Shown: positions 38,931-51,024 of the stretch, in pieces | How positions within the stretch are numbered: position 1 is the stretch's first letter | Layout of the letters: every line of letters starts with the position of its first letter | Assembly: GCF_900637025.1 (NCBI RefSeq) | Contig: NZ_LR134336.1 | Location: 1,770,501 to 1,834,500, forward strand | Source of the DNA: Streptococcus oralis ATCC 35037 | GTDB lineage: Bacteria; Bacillota; Bacilli; Lactobacillales; Streptococcaceae | DNA length: 64,000 nucleotides | Direction: 5' to 3' | Position numbers and translations under genes: made by a program | The notes under the pieces: generated by a model | Database searches by the model: none | Told to the model about the DNA's origin: nothing | What the model saw: the letters and a program-made list of their open reading frames with translations, nothing else

Positions 38931-39131
38931 ATGCTAGATAAAAATTACATTTTTAGAAGGGTAAACTTTTTTCTCTTCTTCGGCTATAGCCTGCTCTATC
39001 TTCTAAATGATTTAAACATAACTAGGATCTCCTTACCAGTTGATTTATCGGTTTGCATTGTTTTCTTTTTATGTTTCAACTCGATTTTCGATGCGAGAAA
39101 TCATCATCGTAACAATAAAGATATCATCTAA
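38931..39131 (+). CDS. cibC: Cib bacteriocin immunity protein
   Basis: A 66-residue protein with two predicted membrane helices and a basic C-terminus (RNHHRNNKDII). It begins three bases after cibB. Position and topology match cibC, which protects competent cells from CibAB. No strong ribosome-binding site is seen, so coupling to cibB is likely. Confidence 0.82.
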   Translation: MLDKNYIFRRVNFFLFFGYSLLYLLNDLNITRISLPVDLSVCIVFFLCFNSIFDARNHHRNNKDII

Positions 39132-39201
39132 AAATAGAAAAAGTCCATCCCATCTATCAAGACGAGGTGGATTTTCTGTATATCTAGATGAATAATTGAG
39201 A

Positions 39202-39417
39202 TCAAACATTTAAACCAAAATGAAAAACGAGCCAGACAACATAGGTGACAAGGAGGAGAAAAATTGAATAGAGTGTCACAAAAGCAAGCTTCCAAAGGAA
39301 TTTTGTTTTGCGGTGTTCCAGATACGTAAAAATAAGATTTCCACCATATACACAGGCTACAAAAACTATAAACATCAAGAGGCGAACCCCTACTGCAAAT
39401 TCAAACAAACTAAACAT
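39202..39417 (-). CDS. Small two- to three-helix membrane protein, unknown function
   Basis: A 71-residue hydrophobic protein that I do not recognise. AAGGAGGATTAAGG before the ATG supports translation. It is a single gene between cibC and rpoY on the opposite strand. The 290 bases upstream, to 39708, hold the rpoY promoter and nothing else recognisable. Confidence 0.55.
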   Translation of the reverse strand: MFSLFEFAVGVRLLMFIVFVACVYGGNLIFTYLEHRKTKFLWKLAFVTLYSIFLLLVTYVVWLVFHFGLNV

Positions 39418-39569
39418 CCTTAATCCTCCTTATTTTAAAAACTATAGGAAATATTCCCATCCATAAACTTCCCTTCCTCTTTCCATTATAACACCTAAGC
39501 GCTCTCCAACCAAATTCTATCTATCTTTTTGCTCCTTCTTCCCCTACCGACTTTCTCATTTTCCGTCTT

Positions 39570-39597
39570 TTACTAATTTTTCATTTTGTGGTATAAT
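39570..39597 (+). promoter_or_regulatory. Promoter of rpoY-rnjA
   Basis: TTACTA (39570-39575), a 16-base spacer, and TATAAT (39592-39597) preceded by TGG, an extended -10. The leader is about 105 bases long. Confidence 0.7.
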
Positions 39598-39707
39598 TGA
39601 AATAATTGTAACGAATCAAGGTCAATCTAGACACAAAATGGAATGAAATCAAGCAAATCTATGCTAAAAGTTTGGAATAAGCTGACCTGTAAATAGAAAG
39701 GAACTAT

Positions 39708-39941
39708 ATGATTTACAAAGTTTTTTATCAAGAAACAAAAGAACGTAGCCCACGTCGTGAAACAACACGCTCACTTTACCTAGACATCGATGCCAACTCA
39801 GAACTTGAGGGCCGTATCGCTGCTCGCCAACTTGTCGAAGAAAACCGCCCAGAGTACAATATCGAATTCATCGAACTCTTGTCTGACAAATTGCTAGATT
39901 ACGAAAAAGAAACTGGCGCTTTCGAGATTACGGAGTTCTAA
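39708..39941 (+). CDS. rpoY: RNA polymerase epsilon subunit
   Basis: A 77-residue RpoY (formerly DUF1447), a small subunit of Firmicute RNA polymerase that binds near the DNA entry channel. Start [18 protein letters not shown] and the segment [20 protein letters not shown] are typical. It is followed by rnjA after one base, the conserved arrangement in this group. Confidence 0.93.
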   Translation: MIYKVFYQETKERSPRRETTRSLYLDIDANSELEGRIAARQLVEENRPEYNIEFIELLSDKLLDYEKETGAFEITEF

Positions 39942-39942
39942 T

Positions 39943-41622
39943 ATGGCCTACACTCTTAAACCTGAAGAAGTCGGCGTTTTTGCCATCGGTGGTCTGGGAG
40001 AAATCGGGAAAAACACATACGGAATTGAATACCAAGATGAGATTATTATCGTCGATGCTGGGATTAAATTCCCAGAAGATGACTTGCTGGGTATCGATTA
40101 CGTCATTCCTGATTATTCTTACATCGTGGACAATATCGACCGCGTCAAGGCCGTTTTGATTACACACGGACACGAGGACCACATCGGTGGGATTCCTTTC
40201 CTGCTCAAGCAAGCAAATGTCCCTATCTACGCTGGACCACTTGCCTTGGCTTTGATCCGTGGAAAACTCGAAGAACACGGTCTCTTGCGCAACGCCAAAC
40301 TTTACGAAATCAACCACAACACTGAGTTGACCTTTAAAAATCTTAAGGCAACTTTCTTTAGAACCACTCACTCTATTCCAGAACCTTTGGGGATTGTCAT
40401 TCATACTCCTCAAGGGAAAATCGTCTGTACGGGTGACTTTAAGTTTGACTTTACTCCCGTTGGGGAACCTGCGGACTTGCACCGGATGGCAGCCCTTGGT
40501 GAAGAAGGCGTACTCTGCCTCCTCTCTGACTCGACAAATGCAGAAGTGCCAACCTTTACCAACTCTGAAAAAGTCGTTGGTCAGTCCATTATGAAGATTA
40601 TCCAAGGCATTGAAGGACGTATCATCTTTGCTTCCTTTGCCTCAAATATCTTCCGTCTCCAGCAAGCAACGGATGCCGCTGTTAAGACTGGACGCAAGAT
40701 CGCGGTCTTTGGACGTTCGATGGAAAAGGCCATTGTCAACGGAATCGAGCTTGGCTACATCAAAGCTCCTAAGGGAACCTTTATCGAGCCAAATGAAATC
40801 AAAGACTATCCTGCAGGCGAGGTTCTAATACTCTGTACAGGTAGTCAGGGTGAGCCGATGGCAGCCCTCTCTCGTATCGCCAATGGAACCCACCGTCAGG
40901 TGCAACTCCAACCCGGCGATACTGTTATCTTCTCTTCTAGCCCAATCCCTGGAAATACCACTAGCGTCAACAAATTGATTAACACTATTTCTGAAGCTGG
41001 TGTCGAAGTTATCCACGGTAAAGTGAACAATATCCATACATCTGGACACGGTGGTCAGCAAGAGCAAAAACTCATGCTCCGCTTGATTAAGCCGAAATAC
41101 TTCATGCCTGTCCACGGTGAATATCGTATGCAGAAAGTCCACGCTGGACTAGCGGTGGATACGGGTGTCGAGAAGGACAATATCTTTATCATGAGCAATG
41201 GTGATGTGCTTGCTCTTACTGCTAACTCAGCCCGTATCGCAGGTCACTTCAATGCCCAAGACATCTATGTCGATGGAAATCGTATCGGTGAAATCGGCGC
41301 TGCTGTCCTCAAAGATCGTCGTGATTTATCTGAAGACGGTGTCGTTCTAGCAGTCGCAACTGTTGACTTTAAATCGCAGATGATTCTGTCTGGCCCAGAC
41401 ATCCTCAGCCGAGGCTTTGTCTACATGAGAGAGTCTGGAGACTTGATTCGCCAAAGCCAGCGCATCCTCTTCAATGCTATTCGTATCGCACTGAAGAACA
41501 AAGATGCTAGCGTGCAATCTGTCAATGGTGCCATCGTCAACGCTATTCGTCCTTTCCTCTATGAAAATACAGAACGTGAACCGATTATCATCCCGATGAT
41601 CCTCACGCCAGACGAAGAATAA
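39943..41622 (+). CDS. rnjA: Ribonuclease J1
   Basis: A 559-residue metallo-beta-lactamase/beta-CASP nuclease with the zinc motif HGHEDHIGG at about residue 75, SDSTNAE, and HTSGHGG followed by HGEYRM. RNase J1 degrades and matures RNA by 5'-3' exonuclease and endonuclease action. AUG follows the rpoY stop by one base. A terminator shared with mnmG follows. Confidence 0.95.
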   Translation: MAYTLKPEEVGVFAIGGLGEIGKNTYGIEYQDEIIIVDAGIKFPEDDLLGIDYVIPDYSYIVDNIDRVKAVLITHGHEDHIGGIPFLLKQANVPIYAGPLALALIRGKLEEHGLLRNAKLYEINHNTELTFKNLKATFFRTTHSIPEPLGIVIHTPQGKIVCTGDFKFDFTPVGEPADLHRMAALGEEGVLCLLSDSTNAEVPTFTNSEKVVGQSIMKIIQGIEGRIIFASFASNIFRLQQATDAAVKTGRKIAVFGRSMEKAIVNGIELGYIKAPKGTFIEPNEIKDYPAGEVLILCTGSQGEPMAALSRIANGTHRQVQLQPGDTVIFSSSPIPGNTTSVNKLINTISEAGVEVIHGKVNNIHTSGHGGQQEQKLMLRLIKPKYFMPVHGEYRMQKVHAGLAVDTGVEKDNIFIMSNGDVLALTANSARIAGHFNAQDIYVDGNRIGEIGAAVLKDRRDLSEDGVVLAVATVDFKSQMILSGPDILSRGFVYMRESGDLIRQSQRILFNAIRIALKNKDASVQSVNGAIVNAIRPFLYENTEREPIIIPMILTPDEE

Positions 41623-41652
41623 TACTCTTTGTTTTTCATTGAATACAAGTCA

Positions 41653-41686
41653 AAAAACAGCCCCATCTTCGGAGCTGTTTTTCTCT
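41653..41686. terminator. Bidirectional terminator between rnjA and mnmG
   Basis: AAAAACAGC and GCTGTTTTT around a loop containing CATCTTCG, with T tracts on both strands. Confidence 0.8.
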
Positions 41687-43598
41687 ATGCTTTCTTTTCT
41701 TGATTTTTAGAAATACTACGATTTTTCCCCTCAAGATAGACCATCAAAATAGAAATATCTGCTGGGTTTACTCCCGAAATACGGCTGGCTTGGCCGATAG
41801 TTTCTGGATTGATGAGTTTGAACTTCTGACGGGCTTCGGTTGCGATAGAATCAATGTCATCCCAATCAATATTGGCTGGAATGCGTTTTTCTTCCATCCG
41901 TTTCATCTTGGCAACCTGATCCATAGCTTTGGAAATATAACCCTCGTATTTGATTTCTGTTTCAATCAATTCGATAATCTTGTCATCCAAGTCCTCTGCT
42001 GCAGGTCCGATGAAAGCCACCACATCCTGGTAAGAAACTTCTGGACGGCGAAGGAATTCCTTGGCTGTCACCGCATCTGTCAACGGTTTGAAGCCCATCT
42101 CCTCAACCTTGGCATTGGTTTCCTTGACTGGCTTGAGTTTGATACTGTCTAGGCGCTTCATCTCATTGTCAAATTGATTTTTCTTGATTTCAAAGCGGGC
42201 CCAACGTTCATCATCCACAAGTCCAATCTCGCGTCCCATCTCTGTCAAACGCATATCGGCATTGTCATGGCGGAGAATGAGACGATATTCTGCACGACTG
42301 GTCAAAAGACGGTAGGGTTCAATGGTTCCCTTGGTCACCAAGTCATCAATCATCACCCCAATATAACCGTCGCTGCGCTTCAAAATCAACTCAGGCTTGC
42401 CTTGGATTTTCAGAGCCGCATTGATACCAGCGATAATCCCTTGACCTGCCGCCTCTTCATAACCTGACGTTCCATTTGTCTGACCAGCAGTGAAGAGGCC
42501 TGAGATTTTTTTGGTTTCAAGCGTTGCACGCAATTGATGAGGCAAGACCATGTCATACTCAATGGCATAACCAGTTCGCATCATCTCAGCATTTTCCAAA
42601 CCTTTGATGGAATGAACCAAGTCACGTTGGACATCCTCAGGCAGACTGGTTGAAAGTCCTTGGACATAAACTTCCTCTGTATTGCGCCCTTCTGGCTCTA
42701 GGAAGAGTTGGTGGCGTTCCTTGTCCGCAAAGCGTACAATCTTGTCCTCAATCGATGGACAGTAACGAGGCCCAACTCCCTTGACCACACCTGTGAACAT
42801 AGGCGCACGGTGGAGGTTGTTTTGGATAATCTCATGACTGGTACCGTTAGTGTAGGTCAACCAGCATGGCACTTGGTCCTTGACATAATCCTCATCACGT
42901 GAAGTATAGGAGAAGTGATTAGGCGCTTCGTCTCCTGGTTGGATTTCTGTCACATCGTAATTGATAGACGAAGCCTTGACACGTGGAGGTGTCCCCGTCT
43001 TGAAACGACCAATTTCGAGGCCCAATTCCTTAAGGTTGTCAGCAAGGTTAATCGAAGCTAGGCTGTGGTTTGGTCCTGATGAATACTTGAGGTCTCCGAT
43101 GATGATTTCCCCACGGAGGGCTGTTCCTGTCGTCACGATAACAGCCTTGGCAGCATACTCTTGATGGGTCGCTGTACGCACACCGACAACCTTGCCATCT
43201 TCCACCAAAATCTCATCAATCATAGTCTGACGAAGGGTGAGGTTGTCTTGATTTTCGACGGTTTTGCGCATTTCTTTAGAGTAAAGCTCCTTGTCAGCTT
43301 GCGCACGAAGGGCACGAACAGCTGGACCTTTCCCAGTGTTGAGCATCTTCATCTGGATGTAGGTCTTGTCAATGGTTTTAGCCATTTCACCACCAAGGGC
43401 ATCCACTTCACGCACGACAATCCCCTTGGCAGAGCCACCGATAGAAGGGTTACAAGGCATGAAAGCCAGCATTTCAATGTTGATGGTCGCAAGCAATACC
43501 TTGCAGCCCATACGGCTAGCAGCTAGAGATGCCTCCACCCCAGCGTGCCCCGCACCGATTACAATAATATCGTATTCTTCCGTAAAATTATAAGTCAT
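41685..43598 (-). CDS. mnmG: tRNA uridine-5-carboxymethylaminomethyl enzyme MnmG (GidA)
   Basis: A 637-residue FAD protein with the dinucleotide motif [11 protein letters not shown] near residue 13 and [17 protein letters not shown]. With MnmE it installs the carboxymethylaminomethyl group at U34 of certain tRNAs. It lies near mnmA, which modifies the same nucleotide. The nudix gene is 8 bases upstream. Confidence 0.95.
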   Translation of the reverse strand: MTYNFTEEYDIIVIGAGHAGVEASLAASRMGCKVLLATINIEMLAFMPCNPSIGGSAKGIVVREVDALGGEMAKTIDKTYIQMKMLNTGKGPAVRALRAQADKELYSKEMRKTVENQDNLTLRQTMIDEILVEDGKVVGVRTATHQEYAAKAVIVTTGTALRGEIIIGDLKYSSGPNHSLASINLADNLKELGLEIGRFKTGTPPRVKASSINYDVTEIQPGDEAPNHFSYTSRDEDYVKDQVPCWLTYTNGTSHEIIQNNLHRAPMFTGVVKGVGPRYCPSIEDKIVRFADKERHQLFLEPEGRNTEEVYVQGLSTSLPEDVQRDLVHSIKGLENAEMMRTGYAIEYDMVLPHQLRATLETKKISGLFTAGQTNGTSGYEEAAGQGIIAGINAALKIQGKPELILKRSDGYIGVMIDDLVTKGTIEPYRLLTSRAEYRLILRHDNADMRLTEMGREIGLVDDERWARFEIKKNQFDNEMKRLDSIKLKPVKETNAKVEEMGFKPLTDAVTAKEFLRRPEVSYQDVVAFIGPAAEDLDDKIIELIETEIKYEGYISKAMDQVAKMKRMEEKRIPANIDWDDIDSIATEARQKFKLINPETIGQASRISGVNPADISILMVYLEGKNRSISKNQEKKA

Positions 43599-43606
43599 TT
43601 TCTCTC

Positions 43607-44062
43607 CTATTTCTCAAGATGAATGTGTCTTAGTTGGCCATCCCAATCTGGTAGGGCTGTTTTTAAAAAGGCTGGAACTAGCTGGATATTCTGGAGTTTA
43701 TCCAAATCAATCCACTCACAAGGCTGCGTTTTTTCATCTTCCTGCATGGTCAATGGAGCATCTTCAAGCAAGTCCACCAGATAATGAAACTCGATGTTGT
43801 GATAGGAAACACCGTCTTGTTCAAAACGATTTTCAACCACGAAAGCTAGCTGCTCAGCTTGAGCTTTGACACCCAGTTCTTCCTTCACTTCACGGACTAC
43901 CGCGTCTTCCGTGCTTTCATTGACTTGAATCGCACCGCCAATAGTGTAATACTTGCCCTTATCTTTGGTAACTAGGAGCTTGCCATTTTGGAGAATCAAG
44001 GCTGTCGCCCGAACACCAAAAACAGTATTTTCCACTTTTGTCCGAAAGTCTTGTTGAGCCAT
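43607..44062 (-). CDS. NUDIX hydrolase
   Basis: A 151-residue NUDIX protein. The box is [24 protein letters not shown], which fits GX5EX7REUXEEXGU, so it should be active. Substrate unknown; such proteins hydrolyse nucleoside diphosphate derivatives. Start [10 protein letters not shown] is chosen for AAAGGATAAAA upstream; an in-frame ATG at 44089 has no site. Confidence 0.85.
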   Translation of the reverse strand: MAQQDFRTKVENTVFGVRATALILQNGKLLVTKDKGKYYTIGGAIQVNESTEDAVVREVKEELGVKAQAEQLAFVVENRFEQDGVSYHNIEFHYLVDLLEDAPLTMQEDEKTQPCEWIDLDKLQNIQLVPAFLKTALPDWDGQLRHIHLEK

Positions 44063-44202
44063 TTTTATCCTTTCCCTTAAACGACACAAAAACAGTCAAA
44101 ACTCGTAAGGAGTGCAGGGCAAAAAAGCCTGCAACATCCATGAGCTTTGACCATCATTTCTATTGCTTTTATTATTGTAGCAAATTGAGAAAATTTGTCA
44201 AT

Positions 44203-45679
<1,477 letters not shown>

Positions 45680-45698
45680 CACGCTTGGTTGGAGAAGA

Positions 45699-45737
45699 CA
45701 AGAAAGAGGCTGATAAATCATCTCAACCTCTCTTTCT
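45699..45737 (-). terminator. Terminator after argH
   Basis: AAGAAAGAGG and CCTCTCTTTCTT pair with one bulge, just downstream of the argH stop on the minus strand. The T tract is weak. Confidence 0.5.
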
Positions 45738-45752
45738 TCCTTTGCAAACGAA

Positions 45753-47144
45753 TCAATTTTCCCCTTTAAGTTCTTTCTTCGCTTGTTCTATCTGGTATTT
45801 CACTTGCTCAAAGCCGGTTCCTCCTAAGGAATTCCGTCTCCGAACAGCGGTTTCTGGACGCAAGTAGATATAAATATCCTCTTCAATCAAGGGATGGTAG
45901 GCTTGCAACTCCTCCAAATCCCAATCTTGGATGTTTTTACCATGCTTGATAGAGTCTAGAACCAATTTCCCTACAATTTCATGCGCTTCTCTAAAAGGGA
46001 GTCCTTTTTCAGCCAAATAATCTGCCAGTTCGGTCGCATTCGAAAAATCATTCTCTGTGGATTGCTGCATTTTGGCCTTATTAACCTGCATGCTCGATAG
46101 CATACCTGCCAACACATCCAGAGAATTTAAAATCGTTTCTACTGTATCAAACATGCCTTCCTTGTCCTCTTGCAAATCCTTATTGTAAGCCAGAGGCAAA
46201 GACTTCATGACGGTCAATAGCCCAAGCAAGTTCCCGTAAACTCGGCCTGTCTTCCCTCGAATCAATTCCGCCATATCAGGATTTTTCTTCTGGGGCATGA
46301 TAGATGAACCCGTTGAAAAGCTATCAGACAAGCTAATGTACTGATACTCAAAACTGCACCAATTGATGATTTCCTCACAAAAACGACTCATATGCATCAT
46401 CAAAATGCTGGCATTTGACAGAAATTCTAAGATAAAATCACGGTCACTCACTGCGTCCAAGGAATTGGTATAGGGTTGTTGGAAACCCAATAAATCACTC
46501 GATAATTGACGATCGATTGGAAAAGTTGTCCCCGCTAAGGCAGCCGCACCCAGTGGAGATAGGTCCGTATGTTTCAAGTTAAATGCAAAGCGCTCGCTAT
46601 CCCTTTGGAACATATTATAATAAGCCATGAGATGATGGGCAAAACTAATAGGTTGGGCATGTTGCAAATGAGTATAACCTGGCATGATGGTTTCCACATG
46701 TTTTTCAGCCAAATCCAGCAAAACACTGTTCAGATTCGCCAACTTATCCAAGACATGGCCAAGCTGCTCCTTTAGATATAAGTGCATATCCGTTGCGACT
46801 TGGTCATTCCGAGAACGAGCCGTGTGTAGTTTCCCAGCCAGAGGACCAATTTTCTCTGTCAGCAACACTTCCATATTCATATGAATATCTTCATTTGCAA
46901 TATCAAAATGAAGCTCTCCTGCCTCTAAATCTCGCAACAAAGCTTTCAGACCATCTTGGATCTGCTCTGACTCTTCCAAGCTTAAAATGCCAGTCTGTCC
47001 TAGCATTTGAACATGAGCTAGGGAACCCATCAAATCAAATTTTGCCAGCTGGTGGTCAAAAGAAATACTCGCACCGAACTGTTCTACCCACTCTTCCACA
47101 GTGCCTTCAAATCGACCACCCCATAATTTTGTATTTTTCGGCAT
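45753..47144 (-). CDS. argH: Argininosuccinate lyase
   Basis: A 463-residue lyase of the fumarase/aspartase superfamily with the signature [11 protein letters not shown] and [13 protein letters not shown]. It converts argininosuccinate to arginine and fumarate, the last step of arginine synthesis. It follows argG by 27 bases. Confidence 0.95.
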   Translation of the reverse strand: MPKNTKLWGGRFEGTVEEWVEQFGASISFDHQLAKFDLMGSLAHVQMLGQTGILSLEESEQIQDGLKALLRDLEAGELHFDIANEDIHMNMEVLLTEKIGPLAGKLHTARSRNDQVATDMHLYLKEQLGHVLDKLANLNSVLLDLAEKHVETIMPGYTHLQHAQPISFAHHLMAYYNMFQRDSERFAFNLKHTDLSPLGAAALAGTTFPIDRQLSSDLLGFQQPYTNSLDAVSDRDFILEFLSNASILMMHMSRFCEEIINWCSFEYQYISLSDSFSTGSSIMPQKKNPDMAELIRGKTGRVYGNLLGLLTVMKSLPLAYNKDLQEDKEGMFDTVETILNSLDVLAGMLSSMQVNKAKMQQSTENDFSNATELADYLAEKGLPFREAHEIVGKLVLDSIKHGKNIQDWDLEELQAYHPLIEEDIYIYLRPETAVRRRNSLGGTGFEQVKYQIEQAKKELKGEN

Positions 47145-47171
47145 ATCCTGTCGTCCCTTTCTATCGCGTCA

Positions 47172-48368
47172 CTACTCAACATTTTTCTGAACTTCTGAAT
47201 AAACCTTAGTCGGAAGCCCCCAAAGCTTGATAAATCCAACAGCCGCATCTTGGTCAAAAGTATCCGCACTAGTATAAGTCGCCAAATTTTCATCGTAAAG
47301 AGAATTTGGTGATTTCCGAGCCACTACCTGGGCGTTCCCCTTATAGAGTTTAACTTTTGCAGTTCCATTGACAACTTTCTGTGTCTCCTTGATATAGGCA
47401 ATCAAAGCCTGAGTTGCTGGGCTAAACCACAAAGCATTATAGATGAGATTGGACAACTCATTTTCGATAATAGGTTTGAAATGAGCCACTTCTCTCACAA
47501 GAGTCAAGTCTTCAATCTCCTTATGAGCTGCCAATAAAGTCACAGCGCCTGGGCACTCATAAATCTCTCTTGACTTAATACCGACTAGGCGATTTTCCAC
47601 ATGGTCAATCCGTCCGACACCATGTTTGCCTGCAATTTCATTGAGTTCTTGAATCAAAGCCGCCACTTTCATCTTCTCACCATTGAGGGAGATGGGCACC
47701 CCACAGCTAAACTCAATGTCAATAAATTCTGGACTGTCTGGCGCCTCTTCTGGAGAAGATGTGATTCCAAATGCTTCTTCTGGCGCTTGGTTCCAAGGGT
47801 TTTCCAAAACACCACATTCATTTGCGCGTCCCCAAAGATTTTGATCGACAGAGTAAGGATTGTCAAGGTCAGCAGGAACTGGAACACCGTTTTCTTTGGC
47901 ATATTGGATTTCTTCTTCACGAGACCATTTCCACTCACGAACAGGCGCAACTACTTTTAAATTGGGATCCAAAGCCGCAATAGAGACTTCAAACCGAACT
48001 TGGTCGTTTCCCTTACCTGTACAACCATGAGCAATTGTGGTTGCCCCCGTCTGATGAGCTATCTCAACTAGTTTTTTTGAAATAAGAGGGCGACTCAGAG
48101 CAGATACCAAGGGATACTTCTGTTCATAGTAGGCATGAGCCTGAAGGGCCACTAAAACATAGTCATTAGCAAATTCTTCCTTAACATCAATGACATAAGA
48201 CTCAACAGCCCCAACCTTGAGAGCTTTATCGTGGATGAATTCCAGATCTTTTCCTTCACCCACATCCATACAAACAGCAATCACATCATAGTCTTTTTTT
48301 AACCATGTAATAGCAACTGATGTATCCAATCCACCTGAATAGGCTAAAATGACTTTTTCCTTACTCAT
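47172..48368 (-). CDS. argG: Argininosuccinate synthase
   Basis: A 398-residue ATP-pyrophosphatase enzyme: [15 protein letters not shown] at the N-terminus, then [13 protein letters not shown]. It joins citrulline and aspartate. With argH it lets the cell make arginine from citrulline; earlier arginine-synthesis genes are not in the window. It follows abpA by 15 bases. Confidence 0.95.
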   Translation of the reverse strand: MSKEKVILAYSGGLDTSVAITWLKKDYDVIAVCMDVGEGKDLEFIHDKALKVGAVESYVIDVKEEFANDYVLVALQAHAYYEQKYPLVSALSRPLISKKLVEIAHQTGATTIAHGCTGKGNDQVRFEVSIAALDPNLKVVAPVREWKWSREEEIQYAKENGVPVPADLDNPYSVDQNLWGRANECGVLENPWNQAPEEAFGITSSPEEAPDSPEFIDIEFSCGVPISLNGEKMKVAALIQELNEIAGKHGVGRIDHVENRLVGIKSREIYECPGAVTLLAAHKEIEDLTLVREVAHFKPIIENELSNLIYNALWFSPATQALIAYIKETQKVVNGTAKVKLYKGNAQVVARKSPNSLYDENLATYTSADTFDQDAAVGFIKLWGLPTKVYSEVQKNVE

Positions 48369-48383
48369 TTCTCATCCTTCTTT

Positions 48384-49190
48384 CTATTTTTCGATAGAGG
48401 CTTTAAAAGCATCGTCAATCAATTTGTCCAACTCCCCAGAATCCTTCAACTTCTGGATGGTTTTGTCAACCGCTTCTTTCAATTCTTTACTATCTTTTTT
48501 CATCGCAACAGCGTAGGAATCTTCTTTGTCATTGTCAAAATCAAACTCAGCGATGGCTAGGTCTGGATTATTCTCTACAAATCCTTTCGCCACTGGTTCC
48601 TCAAAGATAACCGCATCCAGTTGCCCTGATTTCAAATCTGTTATCAAATTTCCATTTTTAGGAAGTGAAACGAGAGATGAATTCTGCAAGGTTTCTTTAG
48701 CCAGAGTTTCCTGGATAGAACCTTTCTGCGCTCCAACCTTTTTCTGAGCCAAATCCTGGACTGATTGGTAATTCGTTAATTCAGATTTTCTTACGATAAC
48801 CTTATTTTTCGAAGTGTAGTAGGGAATTGAAAAATCGTAAACTTGACTTCTCTCTTCCGTTTTAGAAACACCTGATATGGCAAGATCCGCCTTGCCTGAA
48901 TCAAGACTAGCCAGTACATTGTCAAAACTCATTGGAGAGAACTCCACTTCTACACCTAGTTCCTTTGCGATGGCTTTGGCTAGCTCAACATCTGAACCTA
49001 CAATCTGATTTTTCCCATCGACCAATTTCTGGTATTCAAATGGAGCAAACTCTGGATTTAGGGCCACCACCAATTTTCCTTTAGCCTTAATGGCTTCAAC
49101 ACCTTGGGATTGAGTGTTACTACAAGCAAATAATAAGGGAAACATAAGCAAACCAAACATCGTCATCAACACCTTCTTCACTTTATTCAT
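48384..49190 (-). CDS. abpA: Arginine-type ABC transporter substrate-binding lipoprotein
   Basis: A 268-residue family 3 solute-binding lipoprotein with lipobox LLFAC near residue 23 and a ligand-binding fold starting LVVALNPEFAPFEYQ. It is first in an operon with argG and argH. That matches abpA of pneumococcus, part of arginine uptake regulated by ArgR/AhrC. No permease or ATPase is adjacent. The symbol rests on synteny plus family. Confidence 0.82.
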   Translation of the reverse strand: MNKVKKVLMTMFGLLMFPLLFACSNTQSQGVEAIKAKGKLVVALNPEFAPFEYQKLVDGKNQIVGSDVELAKAIAKELGVEVEFSPMSFDNVLASLDSGKADLAISGVSKTEERSQVYDFSIPYYTSKNKVIVRKSELTNYQSVQDLAQKKVGAQKGSIQETLAKETLQNSSLVSLPKNGNLITDLKSGQLDAVIFEEPVAKGFVENNPDLAIAEFDFDNDKEDSYAVAMKKDSKELKEAVDKTIQKLKDSGELDKLIDDAFKASIEK

Positions 49191-49225
49191 AGAAGAGCCT
49201 CCTTTTATTTTTATACTTTATTGTT

Positions 49226-49260
49226 GTATAAATAATACTCCTCTCGTTTTCGTTTGTCAA
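49226..49260 (-). promoter_or_regulatory. Promoter of abpA-argG-argH with ARG-box-like element
   Basis: TTGACA (49255-49260), a 17-base spacer and TATTAT (49232-49237). The -10 lies inside GTATTATTTATAC, a partly symmetric AT-rich sequence resembling half-sites of ArgR operators. Repressor binding there is inferred. Confidence 0.6.
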
Positions 49261-49296
49261 GAAAAAACTGTATTTTATTTCATTAAAATCAAGAAA

Positions 49297-49335
49297 AAGC
49301 TTATTATATGATATATTTTTACACATAATAAGCTT
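49297..49335. repeat. 11-bp inverted repeat upstream of abpA
   Basis: AAGCTTATTAT and ATAATAAGCTT, separated by 17 AT-rich bases, lie upstream of the abpA -35. It could be an operator or a terminator-like structure. The rest of the 49191-49467 gap has the abpA promoter and the lysM-gene terminator. Confidence 0.5.
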
Positions 49336-49437
49336 ATTTATACTATTTGAGTTTTAAAACAATTTGAAGAATTTTGTCGGAATTATACAAATAGAGCATT
49401 GCTGAGAAGCTCGTTTCGCTTTTTGTTCTAGAGAAAC

Positions 49438-49463
49438 AAAAAAGAGCCCTAAAGGACTCTTGT
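49438..49463 (-). terminator. Terminator of the LysM protein gene
   Basis: On the minus strand AAGAGTCC TTTA GGGCTCTT followed by TTTTG. Confidence 0.8.
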
Positions 49464-49467
49464 ATTC

Positions 49468-50103
49468 TTAATACCAACCGTTGTTAAGCCAGAAGTTCTT
49501 GGCAGCTGTCCATGAACCGTAACGTCCTGCAACGTAGGCATCTGCTACACGTTCTTGGTTTTCAGCTGAGTAGTCACCGTTCAAGTATGAATCTGTCAAT
49601 TGGTAACGTCCGATGTAACGTCCGTTTGTAGCAGTGTAGCTACCACCTGATTCTTTTTGAGCGATCCATTCTTTGGCTTCTGCTTCAGAACCACTTACAG
49701 TAGAAGCTGCTGCAGTGTTGCTTTCTGCTGCTGGAGCTGCAGGTGCGGCTGGAGCTTCATAGGTTGTTGTTTCAGTTACTTCTTCTGCAGTTTCTTCCGC
49801 AGCTGCTGGTGCTTCATAAGTTGTTGTTGAAGCTGCAGCGGTTGCAGTTGCTGTCGATGGAGCTGTTCCTTCGATAACCAAAACTTGGTCAACATAGATA
49901 AGGTGAATATCTTTGATGTTGTTTTTTGCTGCCAATTTTTCAACAGTTGTGTTATACTTCTCAGCGATTTCTGAAAGAGTATCACCTGATTTAACTGTGT
50001 AAGTTACAGTTTCTTGGGCAGATGCAAGTGATGGAGCAAAGAAAGCAAGCAAAGTTGCTACTCCTGCGATAGTTGTTTTAATTTTTTTAGTTGTTAATGA
50101 CAT
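49468..50103 (-). CDS. Secreted LysM protein with transglycosylase-like C-terminus
   Basis: A 211-residue secreted protein. Signal peptide with likely cleavage after ASA at residue 29; one LysM domain (about 34-77, YTVKSGDTLSEIAEKYNTT) that binds peptidoglycan; a low-complexity Ala/Pro/Thr/Glu linker with repeated TTTYEAPAA; and a C-terminal domain (KEWIAQKESGGSYTATNGRYIGRYQL) like small transglycosylases or aggregation-promoting factors. The start at MSLTTKK is set by AAGGAGAATTTTTAG. In pneumococcus a similar gene is in the WalRK regulon, but I see no certain WalR site here. Confidence 0.82.
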   Translation of the reverse strand: MSLTTKKIKTTIAGVATLLAFFAPSLASAQETVTYTVKSGDTLSEIAEKYNTTVEKLAAKNNIKDIHLIYVDQVLVIEGTAPSTATATAAASTTTYEAPAAAEETAEEVTETTTYEAPAAPAAPAAESNTAAASTVSGSEAEAKEWIAQKESGGSYTATNGRYIGRYQLTDSYLNGDYSAENQERVADAYVAGRYGSWTAAKNFWLNNGWY

Positions 50104-50154
50104 ATCTAAAAATTCTCCTTCCATTGGATATATCTATGATACCTTTTAAATGTT

Positions 50155-50217
50155 ACCGTTGTTTAACGGTTTTATGTAGAAATATTACAAAAATGTTTTA
50201 TATTTACCGTTTTACGG
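50155..50217. promoter_or_regulatory. Two short palindromes sharing TTACCGTT upstream of the LysM gene
   Basis: ACCGTT-gttt-AACGGT at 50155-50170 and CCGT-ttt-ACGG at 50207-50217, with centres about 50 bp apart. They lie in the LysM gene leader or promoter region and could be a paired operator. Confidence 0.4.
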
Positions 50218-50308
50218 AGGTTTTTGTCACAAAAGACCTTGTTTTATACTATCTTTAATCATTTTGAGGTTTTGATTAGGGAAATAAGCGCAGAGGTTCA
50301 TTCTTTGA

Positions 50309-50314
50309 TATAAT
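50309..50314 (+). promoter_or_regulatory. -10 box of sdaAB-sdaAA
   Basis: TGATATAAT, an extended -10, 30 bases before the sdaAB ATG. Confidence 0.65.
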
Positions 50315-50344
50315 AGATATAAGAATCTTTGTAAGGGGAAACAG

Positions 50345-51016
50345 ATGCACTCACTTCGTTTTCAATCTGTCTTTGATATTATCGGACCTGTCATGATTGG
50401 TCCATCAAGTAGCCATACAGCTGGTGCCGTTCGTATCGGAAAAATCGTCTCATCCATCTTTGACGATACGCCAACAGAGGTAGAATTCCAATTATTTAAC
50501 TCATTTGCCAAGACCTACCGCGGTCATGGAACGGACCTTGCTCTCGTCGCTGGTATTTTAGGTATGGATACAGACGATCCCGACATTCCAAATAGTCTGG
50601 AGATTGCCCATAAACGTGGTATCAAGATTGTCTGGACCATTCAGAAAGATAGCAACGCTCCTCATCCTAACACCACTAAAATTACTGTGAAGAATGAACA
50701 CAAGTCCATCAGTGTGACAGGAATTTCCATTGGTGGGGGAAATATCCAGGTTACGGAGCTTAACGGCTTTGCTGTCTCTCTCAACATGAACACACCAACC
50801 ATTATCATCGTGCATCAAGATGTTCCAGGTATGATTGCCCATGTTACTGAAGCCCTCTCTCGTTTCGATATCAACATCGCTCAGATGAATGTGACTCGAG
50901 AAAAAGCTGGAGAAAAAGCCATTATGATTATCGAAGTCGATAGTCGAAGTTGCGAAGAGGCGATTGAAGAAATCCGAAAAATCCCTCATCTCCACAATGT
51001 CAATTTCTTTAAGTAG
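50345..51016 (+). CDS. sdaAB: L-serine dehydratase, beta subunit
   Basis: A 223-residue protein: SDH beta domain at the N-terminus (IGPVMIGPSSSHTAGAVRIG) and an ACT domain at the C-terminus (IIVHQDVPGMIAHVTEALSRF). With the alpha subunit it forms the iron-sulphur enzyme that turns L-serine into pyruvate and ammonia. It lies 8 bases before sdaAA. Confidence 0.93.
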   Translation: MHSLRFQSVFDIIGPVMIGPSSSHTAGAVRIGKIVSSIFDDTPTEVEFQLFNSFAKTYRGHGTDLALVAGILGMDTDDPDIPNSLEIAHKRGIKIVWTIQKDSNAPHPNTTKITVKNEHKSISVTGISIGGGNIQVTELNGFAVSLNMNTPTIIIVHQDVPGMIAHVTEALSRFDINIAQMNVTREKAGEKAIMIIEVDSRSCEEAIEEIRKIPHLHNVNFFK

Positions 51017-51024
51017 GAGGAAAC

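Noticed and set aside
39928..40605. 225-codon open frame on the minus strand across the start of rnjA
   Set aside because: It is antisense to the well-supported rnjA gene, has no recognisable domain and no ribosome-binding site; it follows from the codon usage of rnjA.
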